This document shows, one piece after another, positions 53,997 to 63,275 of a DNA stretch of 64,000 nt. The notes beneath the pieces are model-generated. The model made no database searches and had not been told where the DNA came from. It saw nothing but the letters and a program-made list of their open reading frames with translations. Both the position numbers and the translations under genes were made by a program. Position 1 is the first letter of the stretch; every line of letters starts with the position of its first letter. Source of the DNA: Butyrivibrio sp. VCB2006 (lineage in GTDB: Bacteria; Bacillota; Clostridia; Lachnospirales; Lachnospiraceae); the NCBI RefSeq assembly GCF_000420945.1, contig NZ_ATVX01000006.1:1-64000 (forward strand), read 5' to 3'.

Positions 53997-55241
53997 ATGG
54001 CAGACATTAAACCTTTTAAGTCCTATAGACCGGCCAAGGGATTGGAAAAGACAATCGCCTCTCTTCCTTATGATGTATTCAGCAGACAGGAAGCTTATGA
54101 AAAAGTTAAGAAGGAGCCTGATTCATTTCTTGCTATAGACAGACCTGAAACCCAGTTTGATCCATCACAGGATATGTATGCTCAGGAAGTCTACGACAAG
54201 GGAAGGCAGATGCTTTGGGACAAGATTTCCGAAGGTACTTTTATCCAGGATGAAACGCCTTGCTACTATATATACGAGCAGACCATGAATGGCAGAACTC
54301 AGACAGGAATCGTGGCCTGTGCATCAATTGATGATTATTTGAATAATGTAATTAAAAAACACGAGAACACCAGAGAAGACAAAGAGCAGGACAGAATTAA
54401 TCATGTGTACACTCTGAATGCTCAGACAGGACCAATTTTCCTGTGCTATCGTAAGAATAGGCTTATTTCCGATCTTGTTAATAAGGTAAAAGAGGTTGAT
54501 GAGCCAGTCTACGACTTTGTCTCCGAGGATGGTGTAAGGAACAGAGTTTTTGTTATCTCTGATCTTGAAGAGACTGAGACTATCTGCAGAGTGTTTACAA
54601 CAATTGATTCCATATATATTGCTGATGGCCATCACAGATGCGCTTCAGCGGTTAAGGTAGGCCTTAGGAAAAGAAAAGAGCTAGAAGGAAAAATAAAGGG
54701 GAAACTTGACTCTGATTACTTTTTGTCAGTTCTTTTCCCGGATGATGAGCTTATGATCATGGACTACAACAGAGTTGTTAAGGATCTGAACGGCTTATCC
54801 GAGACAGAGTTCCTTGATAAACTTTCTGGGATGTTTGATGTTAAGGAATCTGATACTCAGGTAAAACCATCTGCTAAAGGTGAATATGGTCTGTTTCTTG
54901 GGGATAAATGGTATAGACTAAATGCCAAAGACAGTATTAAATCAGATGATCCTGTAGAAGGGCTTGATGTTTCAGTACTTCAGCAAAATGTTCTTGGACC
55001 TATCCTTGGTATCGGAGATCCCAGAACTGATAAGAGGATAGATTTCGTTGGAGGAATAAGAGGTCTTGATGAACTAGAAAAGAGATGCAAAACTGATTGC
55101 CGCCTTGCGTTTTCTCTTTTCCCAACATCAATTGCGGAACTGTTTGCAGTTGCAGATGCCGGACTTCTCATGCCTCCTAAGTCAACCTGGTTTGAACCTA
55201 AGCTTTTAAGCGGCCTATTTATCCATACAATTTCGAATTAA
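53997..55241 (+). CDS. DUF1015 family protein
   Basis: 414 aa, soluble. Opening IKPFKSYRPAKGLEKTIASLPYDVF is the family start (KPFKSYRP...LPYDV). ADGHHRCASAV near residue 212-222 resembles a ParB/Srx-type nucleotide-binding signature, and SVLFPDDELMIMDYNRVVKDL follows. The family frequently accompanies serA/serC in Firmicutes, but its reaction is not established. Serine kinase-like activity is known for related ParB-fold proteins, so a link to serine or phosphoserine is a reasonable guess. Confidence 0.88.
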   Translation: MADIKPFKSYRPAKGLEKTIASLPYDVFSRQEAYEKVKKEPDSFLAIDRPETQFDPSQDMYAQEVYDKGRQMLWDKISEGTFIQDETPCYYIYEQTMNGRTQTGIVACASIDDYLNNVIKKHENTREDKEQDRINHVYTLNAQTGPIFLCYRKNRLISDLVNKVKEVDEPVYDFVSEDGVRNRVFVISDLEETETICRVFTTIDSIYIADGHHRCASAVKVGLRKRKELEGKIKGKLDSDYFLSVLFPDDELMIMDYNRVVKDLNGLSETEFLDKLSGMFDVKESDTQVKPSAKGEYGLFLGDKWYRLNAKDSIKSDDPVEGLDVSVLQQNVLGPILGIGDPRTDKRIDFVGGIRGLDELEKRCKTDCRLAFSLFPTSIAELFAVADAGLLMPPKSTWFEPKLLSGLFIHTISN

Positions 55242-55324
55242 TATAGAAAATGTACTGAAATAAGGCATAAAAAATGATAAAATTAGTTTGGCTTTGAAAA
55301 ATATTCATTCTGGAGGGGAATGCA

Positions 55325-57826
55325 GTGACCAGTAAACTGTATAAAATGATGAATTGGCCCGAGATAGAGGAAATTATCTATTCAGACGGTGATAATCCTC
55401 ATAGAATTCTTGGAGCACATAAGGTTGGAAACAGTTATCTTATTCAGGCTTTTTATCCTGATGCTGATACTATTAAAGTTAAGGTCTTGAACACCAAAAA
55501 GGAATATGAGATGGAATTGGCTGATGAAGCCGGTTTCTTTGCTGCGATTATTCCTTTTGTAGATAAACTTAAGTATCAGTTTGTGATTAAGGATGCTGGG
55601 GGGAAAGAGTTTACTATTGATGATCCTTACGCTTTTGGTCCACTTATGGACAGAGAGGATTTCATTAAATTCGGAAGTGGCATCCACTATCATATTTATG
55701 AGAAACTTGGCGCACATCCTATGGTCAGAAACGGCGTTTTCGGCTGCGAATTTGCGGTTTGGGCTCCGGCTGCGGCAAGGGTAAGCGTTATAGGTGATTT
55801 TAATAACTGGGATGGCAGAACCTGCCAGATGCATAGATTGGATCCTATCGGAATTTTTGAGATATTTGTTCCGGGAGCCAAGGAAAACGATGGTTACCAG
55901 TTCGAGATTAAGACAAGAAGCGGTCTTGTATTTAAGAGGCCGGATCCTTTTGCTTTCGAATCTAAAGGCGAGAATGGAATCATTTCTGTAATAAAGAGCC
56001 TTAAGCAGATAAGATGGACTGACGAAAAATGGCTTGCAAATCGCAGTAAATTCGATCTTGATGAGGATCCGTTATCTATCTGTGAGATTTCACTTGAGTC
56101 TTTTGCCGGAAGACATGGCGAAAAGAGCAGCATGAAGGATGTAACCAGTGATGTTCTTGAGTATGTCAAGAATCACGGCTTTAACACTATTGAGCTTATG
56201 CCTGTTATGAAGCATCTTCCCGGGCATTTTTATCACGTTATGGATTTCTTTGCCCTTGATAATTCAAGCGGAAATGCAAATGAGTTTATGTCCTTTGTAA
56301 ATACCATGCATAATGCCGGTGTTAGAGTTATCCTTGACTGGGTTCCAACATTTTTCCCTAAGTCTTCCTGCGGACTTAGCGATTTTGATGGAAGAGCTTT
56401 GTATGAATACGAGGATCCCAGAATAGGTGTACATCCTAAGTTCGGAGATATGATATTTGACTACGGCAGGAAGGAAGTTACAAATTTCCTTATTTCCAAT
56501 GCATTATATTGGATTGAGAACTTCCATGTGGATGGTCTTAGGACCTCTGACATTTCCAAGATTCTGTATTTGGATTATGACAGAAAGCCGGGAGAGTGGC
56601 TTCCAAATATTTACGGCGGCAATGAGAACCTTGAGGCTCTCGAGTTCCTTAAACAGTTCAATACAATAGTTCACAAGAATAACCCGGGGGTTATTACTAT
56701 TACTAAGGAAACAGCCTGCTGGCCACAGCTTACGGAAAGCGTTGAGGAAGGCGGCCTTGGCTTTGACTTTAAGTGGAATAATGGTTGGACAAGAGATTTT
56801 CTTTCATATATGCAGAACGACCCTCTCTTTAGAGCGGGACATCATGATGAGCTGACATTTAGCCTTATCTATAGTTATACTGAGAGATTTGTTCTTGCCT
56901 TTACACATGAAGATGTGGAGAAAGGTCTTGAGGGCTTGTACTATCTGATGCCGGGAGATTCATCCCAGAAGATGGCAAACCTTCGTATGGCTCTTTCATT
57001 TATGATGGTTCATCCGGGACGCAAGCACCTTTACATGTCTCCGGACGCTCTTACCGTTGACCAGGCTGTTTTTGTTGAGAATATCCTCAAAAAGCTAAAC
57101 GAAATGTATTTTGATCATGACGCTCTTCATGAGCTTGATGGCTCAGACAGTGGTTTTGAATGGATCAACAATATGGCTTCTGATCAGTGCATGGTATCTT
57201 TCATCAGAAAGAGCTCCAATGACAGAGAAACTCTTTTGGTGGTTGCCAATATGGCAGGTGTTGAGAGAGAATATGAGATCGGAGTTCCTGTAGATGGTAG
57301 ATATACTGAGATCTTTAACAGTGATGACTTAAGCTACGGCGGAACAGGCATTCTTAATGAAGGTCGAATCGAATCCAAGAGAAACCAGGTTGATGGAAGA
57401 GACTACAGTATTTCCATAAAGATTGCTCCGGTTTCACTTTCTATCTTTAGCTTTACTCCTTATACCGAGCAGGAAAAGAAAATCCGTGCTATCAAGGAAG
57501 AAGAGGAAATCAAGAAAGAGAAAGAACGCCAGGAAGCATTAGAGGCTCTTAAACAGAAACAGACTCTTGAAGAGCAGAGACTTCTTGAGGAACTTAAACT
57601 CAAGTATGAAAAAGAGCTTGCTGAGCAGGAGAAGGCTATCGAAGAGAAATACGAAAAGATTGAGGAGGAAAGAATCTTTAGTATTGTAACAGATGAAGCT
57701 GTAAAGGGCCTTTCTGCCGGTAAGAAGGATACTAAATCCACCAAAAAGCCTGCAGCTACCAAAAAGAAAACTACATCCGGTAAAACTGCGGCAAAGAAGA
57801 CAGGCGGTAAAACAACCAAGAAATAA
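55325..57826 (+). CDS. GlgB-like protein lacking catalytic residues, with coiled coil and lysine-rich tail
   Basis: 833 aa, GTG start with GGAGGGG upstream. Residues ~20-720 align with 1,4-alpha-glucan branching enzyme: CBM48-like domain (EFAVWAPAAARVSVIGDFNNWDG in two parts), TIM barrel and C-terminal beta domain. The catalytic sites have changed. Region I reads DWVPTFFP where GHFP/AHFP is usual. Region II reads GLRTSDISKILYLDY (404-418), so the nucleophile Asp is Ser408. Region III reads TITKETACWP, with Lys461 in place of the acid/base Glu. Region IV reads FTHEDVEKG, Glu529 for Asp. Nearby GGLGFDFKWN and YLMPGDSSQKMANLR are kept. A Glu/Lys coiled coil (~720-795) and a Lys/Thr/Ala tail follow. 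Probably binds glucan without cutting it. Confidence 0.85.
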   Translation: MTSKLYKMMNWPEIEEIIYSDGDNPHRILGAHKVGNSYLIQAFYPDADTIKVKVLNTKKEYEMELADEAGFFAAIIPFVDKLKYQFVIKDAGGKEFTIDDPYAFGPLMDREDFIKFGSGIHYHIYEKLGAHPMVRNGVFGCEFAVWAPAAARVSVIGDFNNWDGRTCQMHRLDPIGIFEIFVPGAKENDGYQFEIKTRSGLVFKRPDPFAFESKGENGIISVIKSLKQIRWTDEKWLANRSKFDLDEDPLSICEISLESFAGRHGEKSSMKDVTSDVLEYVKNHGFNTIELMPVMKHLPGHFYHVMDFFALDNSSGNANEFMSFVNTMHNAGVRVILDWVPTFFPKSSCGLSDFDGRALYEYEDPRIGVHPKFGDMIFDYGRKEVTNFLISNALYWIENFHVDGLRTSDISKILYLDYDRKPGEWLPNIYGGNENLEALEFLKQFNTIVHKNNPGVITITKETACWPQLTESVEEGGLGFDFKWNNGWTRDFLSYMQNDPLFRAGHHDELTFSLIYSYTERFVLAFTHEDVEKGLEGLYYLMPGDSSQKMANLRMALSFMMVHPGRKHLYMSPDALTVDQAVFVENILKKLNEMYFDHDALHELDGSDSGFEWINNMASDQCMVSFIRKSSNDRETLLVVANMAGVEREYEIGVPVDGRYTEIFNSDDLSYGGTGILNEGRIESKRNQVDGRDYSISIKIAPVSLSIFSFTPYTEQEKKIRAIKEEEEIKKEKERQEALEALKQKQTLEEQRLLEELKLKYEKELAEQEKAIEEKYEKIEEERIFSIVTDEAVKGLSAGKKDTKSTKKPAATKKKTTSGKTAAKKTGGKTTKK

Positions 57827-57845
57827 ATATAAGAAATAATTTTTC

Positions 57846-57880
57846 AGCCCTTCTACTGTACAACATGCGGTAGAAGGGCT
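57846..57880 (+). terminator. Hairpin after the GlgB-like gene
   Basis: Perfect 11-bp stem AGCCCTTCTAC (57846-57856) / GTAGAAGGGCT (57870-57880), 13-base loop, but followed by ATAATAAT rather than a T-run. It may act as a weak terminator or mRNA end protector. Confidence 0.6.
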
Positions 57881-57885
57881 ATAAT
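57857..57885 (+). promoter_or_regulatory. tRNA-Thr promoter
   Basis: TGTACA (57857-57862), 17-base spacer, TATAAT (57880-57885), overlapping the preceding hairpin. A 7-bp stem GCTTGTG (57889-57895) / CACAAGC (57903-57909) in the leader reaches the first two bases of the tRNA. Confidence 0.5.
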
Positions 57886-57907
57886 AATGCTTGTGTTTTT
57901 TGCACAA

Positions 57908-57980
57908 GCTGGAATAGCGCAGTCGGTAGCGCAACTGATTCGTAATCAGTAGGTCGAGGGTTCGAGTCCCTTTTCCAGCT
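57908..57980 (+). tRNA. tRNA-Thr (anticodon CGU)
   Basis: 73-base cloverleaf: acceptor GCTGGAA/TTCCAGC, anticodon stem ACTGA/TCAGT around loop TTCGTAA giving anticodon CGT (decodes ACG, threonine), T-arm GAGGG-TTCGAGT-CCCTT. The discriminator is T and the CCA end is not encoded. A T-run follows directly and probably ends transcription. Confidence 0.95.
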
Positions 57981-58030
57981 TTTTTCATTGCTATAGAGAA
58001 TGCATCTTCTTTTTATGGTGATGAAGTTTG

Positions 58031-58039
58031 TGATATAAT
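58031..58039 (+). promoter_or_regulatory. apt promoter (extended -10)
   Basis: TGATATAAT fits an extended -10, 86 bases before the apt start. The long leader has no further recognisable structure. Confidence 0.45.
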
Positions 58040-58124
58040 GTAATATGAATTAATTTTTCACGAACATAGTTGCCTTTGACTTCATATAGTATGGAGAGAG
58101 GCAATAATATAGAGAGGATAAGAA

Positions 58125-58649
58125 ATGAAAGAATTAAAAGATTACGTAAGAACAATACCTGATTTCCCTGAGAAAGGAATCATGTTCAGAGACATTACCT
58201 CTGTACTTCAGGATCCTGATGGATTCCACCTTGCGATTGATACAATGCAGGATATGGTTAAGGATCTTGACTTTGATGTAGTTCTCGGAGCGGAGTCAAG
58301 AGGATTCATCTTTAGTGCTCCTATTGCTTACAGCAGGGGAAAAGCTCTTGTTCCTGTACGTAAAAAGGGAAAGCTTCCATGCGAGACAATCGAGGTTGAG
58401 TATGACCTTGAGTATGGAAAGGCTGTTTTAGAGCTTCATAAGGATGCTATTAAGCCAGGACAGAAGGTTCTTCTTGTTGATGACCTTATGGCTACAGGCG
58501 GAACAATTGAGGCTATGATCAAGCTCGTTGAGAAGCTTGGCGGAGAAGTTGCAGGTATTGCAGTCCTTATGGAACTCAAGGGCCTAAACGGTAGAGAAAG
58601 ACTTAAGAACTATAGACTTGATGCAGCTATTAGTTACGAGGGAAAGTAA
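58125..58649 (+). CDS. apt: Adenine phosphoribosyltransferase
   Basis: 174 aa; salvages adenine with PRPP to AMP. N-terminal IPDFPEKGIMFRDITSVLQD, the flexible loop VRKKGKLPCETIEVEYDLEYG, and the PRPP motif VLLVDDLMATGGTIEA (~residues 121-136). Standard length. relA follows five bases after the stop, a conserved apt-relA order in Firmicutes. Confidence 0.97.
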   Translation: MKELKDYVRTIPDFPEKGIMFRDITSVLQDPDGFHLAIDTMQDMVKDLDFDVVLGAESRGFIFSAPIAYSRGKALVPVRKKGKLPCETIEVEYDLEYGKAVLELHKDAIKPGQKVLLVDDLMATGGTIEAMIKLVEKLGGEVAGIAVLMELKGLNGRERLKNYRLDAAISYEGK

Positions 58650-58654
58650 TTTAG

Positions 58655-60937
58655 ATGTCACAGAATTTCGACGATGGAAAAATTGAAGCCATAGAGGAGT
58701 TCCAGACACCTGATTCACTGTATGAAGGACTTATCAAGAGAGTTAGGAAATATCATCCGTCGGATGATATTTCCCTCATTGAAAAAGCCTATAATCAGGC
58801 TGCCGAAGCTCATCATGGACAGCTGCGCAAATCCGGTGAACCTTATATCATTCATCCCCTTTGCGTTGCTATAATCCTTGCTGATTTGGAAATGGACAAA
58901 GAGACCATTGCAGCAGGGCTTCTTCATGATGTCGTTGAAGATACTATCTGCACCAAGGAAGAAATAGAAGAGAGCTTTGGAGCTGACGTTGCTCTTTTAG
59001 TAGACGGCGTAACCAAATTGACAGCTCTGCAGCTTTCTACTGATAATACCAACAAAACTCAGGAACAGATTGATATGCAGGCCCAGAACCTGCGTAAGAT
59101 GTTCCTTGCTATGGCCAAGGATATCAGAGTTATTCTGATCAAACTGGCCGACAGACTTCATAATATGAGAACTCTTGGTCATATGCCTCCGGAGAAACAA
59201 CAGAGGATTGCCCAGGAGACTTTGGATATTTACTCACCTATAGCCGGAAGACTCGGTATCAGCAGGATTAAGGTTGAGTTGGATGACCTTTCTTTAAAAT
59301 ATCTTAAGCCGGATGTTTACTACGATCTTGTAGACAAGGTTTCCATCAGAAAAAGTGAAAGAGAAAAATACGTAGAGGATATTTGCGAGAATGTTCGAGA
59401 GGCTATTAAGGCTGCCGGAATAGAAGGCGAAGTAAACGGAAGAGTTAAGCATTTCTTTAGCATTTACAAGAAAATGCGTAACCAGAATAAGACTCTTGAT
59501 CAGATTTATGATCTTTTTGCTATCCGTATTATTGTGGCTACAGTCAAGGATTGTTATGCGGCTCTTGGTGTTATCCATGAGATGTACAAGCCTATTCCGG
59601 GTAGGTTTAAAGATTATATAGCTATGCCCAAACCCAATATGTATCAGTCTCTTCATACTACTTTAATTGGTCAGACCGGACAGCCCTTTGAGATTCAGAT
59701 CAGAACTTATGACATGCATAAGGCTGCTGAATACGGTATTGCTGCCCATTGGAAATACAAAGAGGCTTCTGATGGCAAGAAGGCTGAGAATGGTGAGGAA
59801 GAGAAGCTCATTTGGCTTCGCCAGATTCTTGAGTGGCAACAGGATATGTCAGATAACCAGGAATTCATGAATCTTCTTAAGAGCGATCTTAACCTGTTTT
59901 CTGATGATGTTTATTGTTTCACACCAACAGGAGAAGTTAAGAACCTTCCTGCCGGATCAACACCTATTGATTTTGCCTATAGCGTTCACAGTGCTGTTGG
60001 TAACAAGATGATTGGTGCCAAGGTAAATGGTAAGCTTGTTCCTATTGATTACAAGATTCAGAATGGCGACAGAATTGAGATTGTAACCAGCCAGAATTCA
60101 AGAGGACCAAGCCGAGACTGGCTTTCAATTGCAAGAGCCACATCCACTAAGAATAAGATCAATCAGTGGTTCAGACATGAATTAAAAGAAGAAAATATAG
60201 CAAGGGGAAGAGAGCAGCTTATTGAGTACTGTAAGAGTAAGGGCATAGATCTTTTTGCTATTTCCAAACCTGAATTTCAGGATATCATTACCAGAAAATA
60301 TGGCTTCCATGACTGGGATGCTATATTGGCTGCTGTAGGCCATGGCGGACTTCGCGAAGGCCAGATCATCAATAAGATGCTGGAGCTCGGTGATAAGGAG
60401 CATAAGCGCAACATTACTGATGAGGAAGTTTTGGCGGCTGTTGCTGAGACAAATATTACTCCTCAGGTTTCCAGCTCAGATAATGCCATTATTGTTAAGG
60501 GCGTTCATGATGTGGCGGTTAGATTTTCTAAGTGCTGTAATCCAGTTCCCGGTGATGACATTTGCGGATTCGTTACTAGAGGAAGAGGAGTTTCTATTCA
60601 CAGACGTGATTGCGTCAATGTTATTAAGATGCAGGAAGAAGACAGAACAAGGCTTATAGAAGCTAAGTGGCAGTCAGATACATCAGGCCCCGGCAGTAAA
60701 TACGCAGCTACTATTAAGATATTTGCCAATAACAGAAGCGGACTTCTTGCGGATATTTCCAGAACTCTTTCCGAGAAGGACATTGATATTATTTCCATGA
60801 ACACAAGAACCAGTAAGCAGGGACTTGCTACTATGGAGACGTCTTTCCAGGTTTCATCAAGAGATCAGCTTCGTGAGATCGTTGATAAGATAAGACAGAT
60901 TGATAGCGTAATAGATATTGAGAGAACTACAGGATGA
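58655..60937 (+). CDS. relA: Bifunctional (p)ppGpp synthetase/hydrolase
   Basis: 760 aa, standard for Rel. The hydrolase HD domain contains AAGLLHDVVEDT (~86-97) and KLADRLHNMRTLGHM. The synthetase domain contains GRFKDYIAMPKPNMYQSLHT (~310-329). The TGS domain follows (DVYCFTPTGEVKNLPAGST, ~420-438). A zinc-finger-like segment (KCCNPVPGDDICGFVTRGRG, ~626-645) and a C-terminal ACT domain (~690-760) complete it. Both catalytic sites look intact, so it should make and break the alarmone. Ends inside the loop of the terminator stem at 60925. Confidence 0.97.
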   Translation: MSQNFDDGKIEAIEEFQTPDSLYEGLIKRVRKYHPSDDISLIEKAYNQAAEAHHGQLRKSGEPYIIHPLCVAIILADLEMDKETIAAGLLHDVVEDTICTKEEIEESFGADVALLVDGVTKLTALQLSTDNTNKTQEQIDMQAQNLRKMFLAMAKDIRVILIKLADRLHNMRTLGHMPPEKQQRIAQETLDIYSPIAGRLGISRIKVELDDLSLKYLKPDVYYDLVDKVSIRKSEREKYVEDICENVREAIKAAGIEGEVNGRVKHFFSIYKKMRNQNKTLDQIYDLFAIRIIVATVKDCYAALGVIHEMYKPIPGRFKDYIAMPKPNMYQSLHTTLIGQTGQPFEIQIRTYDMHKAAEYGIAAHWKYKEASDGKKAENGEEEKLIWLRQILEWQQDMSDNQEFMNLLKSDLNLFSDDVYCFTPTGEVKNLPAGSTPIDFAYSVHSAVGNKMIGAKVNGKLVPIDYKIQNGDRIEIVTSQNSRGPSRDWLSIARATSTKNKINQWFRHELKEENIARGREQLIEYCKSKGIDLFAISKPEFQDIITRKYGFHDWDAILAAVGHGGLREGQIINKMLELGDKEHKRNITDEEVLAAVAETNITPQVSSSDNAIIVKGVHDVAVRFSKCCNPVPGDDICGFVTRGRGVSIHRRDCVNVIKMQEEDRTRLIEAKWQSDTSGPGSKYAATIKIFANNRSGLLADISRTLSEKDIDIISMNTRTSKQGLATMETSFQVSSRDQLREIVDKIRQIDSVIDIERTTG

Positions 60938-60960
60938 TAAACTGACTGTAGTTTTCTTTT
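60925..60960 (+). terminator. Terminator overlapping the end of relA
   Basis: AACTACAG (60925-60932) pairs with CTGTAGTT (60946-60953), loop of 13 bases that contains the relA stop codon, then TTCTTTT. Partial readthrough to the next gene is likely. Confidence 0.65.
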
Positions 60961-60995
60961 AGTTTATTGTGTTTTATGAATGAAACGGAGGCTGT

Positions 60996-61658
60996 ATGGG
61001 AGAGCGTAATATTCAGGTTGCATGTATGACTTTGGGAATGGTAGGAACTAACTGCTATTTCGTATTTGATGAAGGCAGTAGTGACTTGGAAGGCAAAAAA
61101 CATGGTGTTTTATTTGATCCTGCGGATCAGGGCGGTAGAATTTATGAGACGCTGACAGCCAAGGGATTTGTGGTTGATCTTATTCTTTTAACTCATGGTC
61201 ACTTTGATCACATTGGCGGCGCCAAGGAGCTTACAGAGCTCACAGGAGCAAAGCTTGGATGCTACGAAAAGGAAATCGCAATGTGTAGTGACCCCCATCT
61301 TAATTTATCCAATGCTTATGGGATGAATCTTAGAGTGACTCCTGATGTTACCTACAAGGATGGCGATGTGGTAGAGGGCGCCGGACTTTCTTTTAAGGTG
61401 TTATTTACTCCGGGGCATACTTCAGGCGGATGCTGTTATTACTGCGAAGAAGGTAAGTTCGTTATCGCAGGAGATACATTATTTGAAGAGTCTGTTGGAA
61501 GAACAGATTTCCCAACAAGTTCAACCAGTGAGCTTTTGCGCTCTATTAATGATAAGCTGTTTACTCTTCCGGATGATACTCTTGTCTATCCGGGACATGG
61601 CGAGACCACTACAATTGAGCACGAAAAAGAATACAATCCTTTTGTGCTGGGGTGGTAA
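60996..61658 (+). CDS. MBL-fold metallo-hydrolase (glyoxalase II-like)
   Basis: 220 aa, ATG with GGAGG five bases upstream. Metal motif LTHGHFDHIGG (HxHxDH, ~residues 67-77), later His in TPGHTSGGCCYY and Asp in VIAGDTLFEESVGRTDFP, final His in VYPGHGETT. This is the YcbL/glyoxalase II-type subgroup found between relA and hemZ in many Firmicutes. Thioester hydrolysis is plausible but the substrate is not proven. Confidence 0.92.
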   Translation: MGERNIQVACMTLGMVGTNCYFVFDEGSSDLEGKKHGVLFDPADQGGRIYETLTAKGFVVDLILLTHGHFDHIGGAKELTELTGAKLGCYEKEIAMCSDPHLNLSNAYGMNLRVTPDVTYKDGDVVEGAGLSFKVLFTPGHTSGGCCYYCEEGKFVIAGDTLFEESVGRTDFPTSSTSELLRSINDKLFTLPDDTLVYPGHGETTTIEHEKEYNPFVLGW

Positions 61659-61696
61659 GCTTTAGGATATATGTATATTAGAGATTGGAATTAAGT

Positions 61697-63238
61697 ATGA
61701 TAAAAATCAAGCTAAATGTAGATAAATACCAGTATGATATACATTCACTGTTCAAGGCTTTTTATGGCAATGAGGATGTAAAGGTTATTATTGCCCATGC
61801 AAGTGACGAGGACTTTTTTGCATCTGTATTTATAAGAACTGATGAAAACAGTGATGACTATACAAAAGGTGAAGTTTCTGTATCGGTTAACAGTATTACT
61901 GAAGCTGTTAAGTTTGTCGACATGAAAAACTTAAGTAAGAATGACAATGCATCTACAAGCGGAGCCATGGGCGTCGATGAGGATTCTCTACAGGCAGACA
62001 CCAGTAAAAATGCGGTTAAAAAGGCTATTTATCTTGCTCTTAAAAAAGAGACCGGGCGCGACCTTCCTTGGGGAAATCTCACAGGAATAAGACCTACAAG
62101 AATAGCAATGAATCTTATTGATGACGGTAAGAGTGATGAGGAAATCTATGCTTACATGAAGAATACTTATTTTGTAAGCGATGAAAAGATTGCTCTTAGC
62201 ACTTCCATTGCCAGAAGAGAGAAGGAAATCCTTAAAGACATCGACTATGAGAATGGTTACAGTCTCTACATAGGTATTCCTTTCTGTCCCACAACCTGCC
62301 TGTATTGCTCCTTTACTTCCTATCCTATAGGTGCTTATAGCAAGTTGGTTGATGACTATATTTCTTATCTTGAAAAAGAAATAGATTATGTAGCAGAAAA
62401 CTTCAAGGATAAAACTCTGGATACTATTTATATCGGAGGCGGAACACCAACAACACTTGAGCCGCACCAGTTAGAAAGACTTATTGGCTATGTGCAGGAT
62501 AAGCTTGATACTTCCAAGGTAAAAGAGTTTACGGTTGAATCCGGAAGACCTGATTCTATCACAAGAGATAAACTTAAGACCATGAAGAAGATGGGCGTTA
62601 ACAGAATATCCGTTAACCCTCAGACTATGAGAGATGAGACCCTTAAGCTCATTGGTAGAAGACATACTGTGGCTCAGCTTATTGATTCCTTTAACATGGC
62701 CAGGGAAGAGGGTTTTGATAATATCAATATGGATATTATTTTGGGACTTCCCGGAGAAACGGCTGAGGATGTAGCTTATACTATAGAAGAAATTAAAAAG
62801 CTTGATCCGGACGATCTTACTGTTCATTCCCTTGCAATTAAGAGAGGCTCTAAGCTTGCAGAGGTTCTCCATGAAAAAGAACTTAGGGGAGAGCTTAAGG
62901 TTCCGATTCTTGAATCTATTAACAATACAGAAGAGATGATGCACATCGCGGCGGATGGTGCTAAATGTCTTGGACTTGCGCCTTATTATCTTTACAGACA
63001 AAAAAATATTAGCGGAAACTTTGAAAATACAGGCTATGCCAGAAGCGGCAAAGCAGGAATATATAATATTTTAATAAATGAAGAAGTTCAGTCTATCGTG
63101 GCACTTGGCGCAGGTACCGTAACCAAGCGGGTTTACGGCAATGGAAGAATAGAAAGATGCGACAATGTGAAAGATATTAAGCTCTATATGGAAAATATTA
63201 CTGAAATGATAGACAGAAAAAAACAACTCTTCAAATAG
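61697..63238 (+). CDS. hemZ: Coproporphyrinogen III dehydrogenase-like radical SAM protein HemZ
   Basis: 513 aa from ATG 61697; an in-frame extension to 61685 is short and lacks a ribosome site. The first ~170 residues form the HemZ-specific N-terminal region. The radical SAM cluster motif is FCPTTCLYCSF (Cys197, Cys201, Cys204), followed by IYIGGGTPTTLE and VESGRPDSITRDKL. HemZ belongs to the HemN family, but anaerobic heme synthesis by HemZ is not firmly established, and no other heme genes are here. Confidence 0.92.
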   Translation: MIKIKLNVDKYQYDIHSLFKAFYGNEDVKVIIAHASDEDFFASVFIRTDENSDDYTKGEVSVSVNSITEAVKFVDMKNLSKNDNASTSGAMGVDEDSLQADTSKNAVKKAIYLALKKETGRDLPWGNLTGIRPTRIAMNLIDDGKSDEEIYAYMKNTYFVSDEKIALSTSIARREKEILKDIDYENGYSLYIGIPFCPTTCLYCSFTSYPIGAYSKLVDDYISYLEKEIDYVAENFKDKTLDTIYIGGGTPTTLEPHQLERLIGYVQDKLDTSKVKEFTVESGRPDSITRDKLKTMKKMGVNRISVNPQTMRDETLKLIGRRHTVAQLIDSFNMAREEGFDNINMDIILGLPGETAEDVAYTIEEIKKLDPDDLTVHSLAIKRGSKLAEVLHEKELRGELKVPILESINNTEEMMHIAADGAKCLGLAPYYLYRQKNISGNFENTGYARSGKAGIYNILINEEVQSIVALGAGTVTKRVYGNGRIERCDNVKDIKLYMENITEMIDRKKQLFK

Positions 63239-63275
63239 CCTATTTATGTAATATTTGAACAAAAATCAAGATTAA

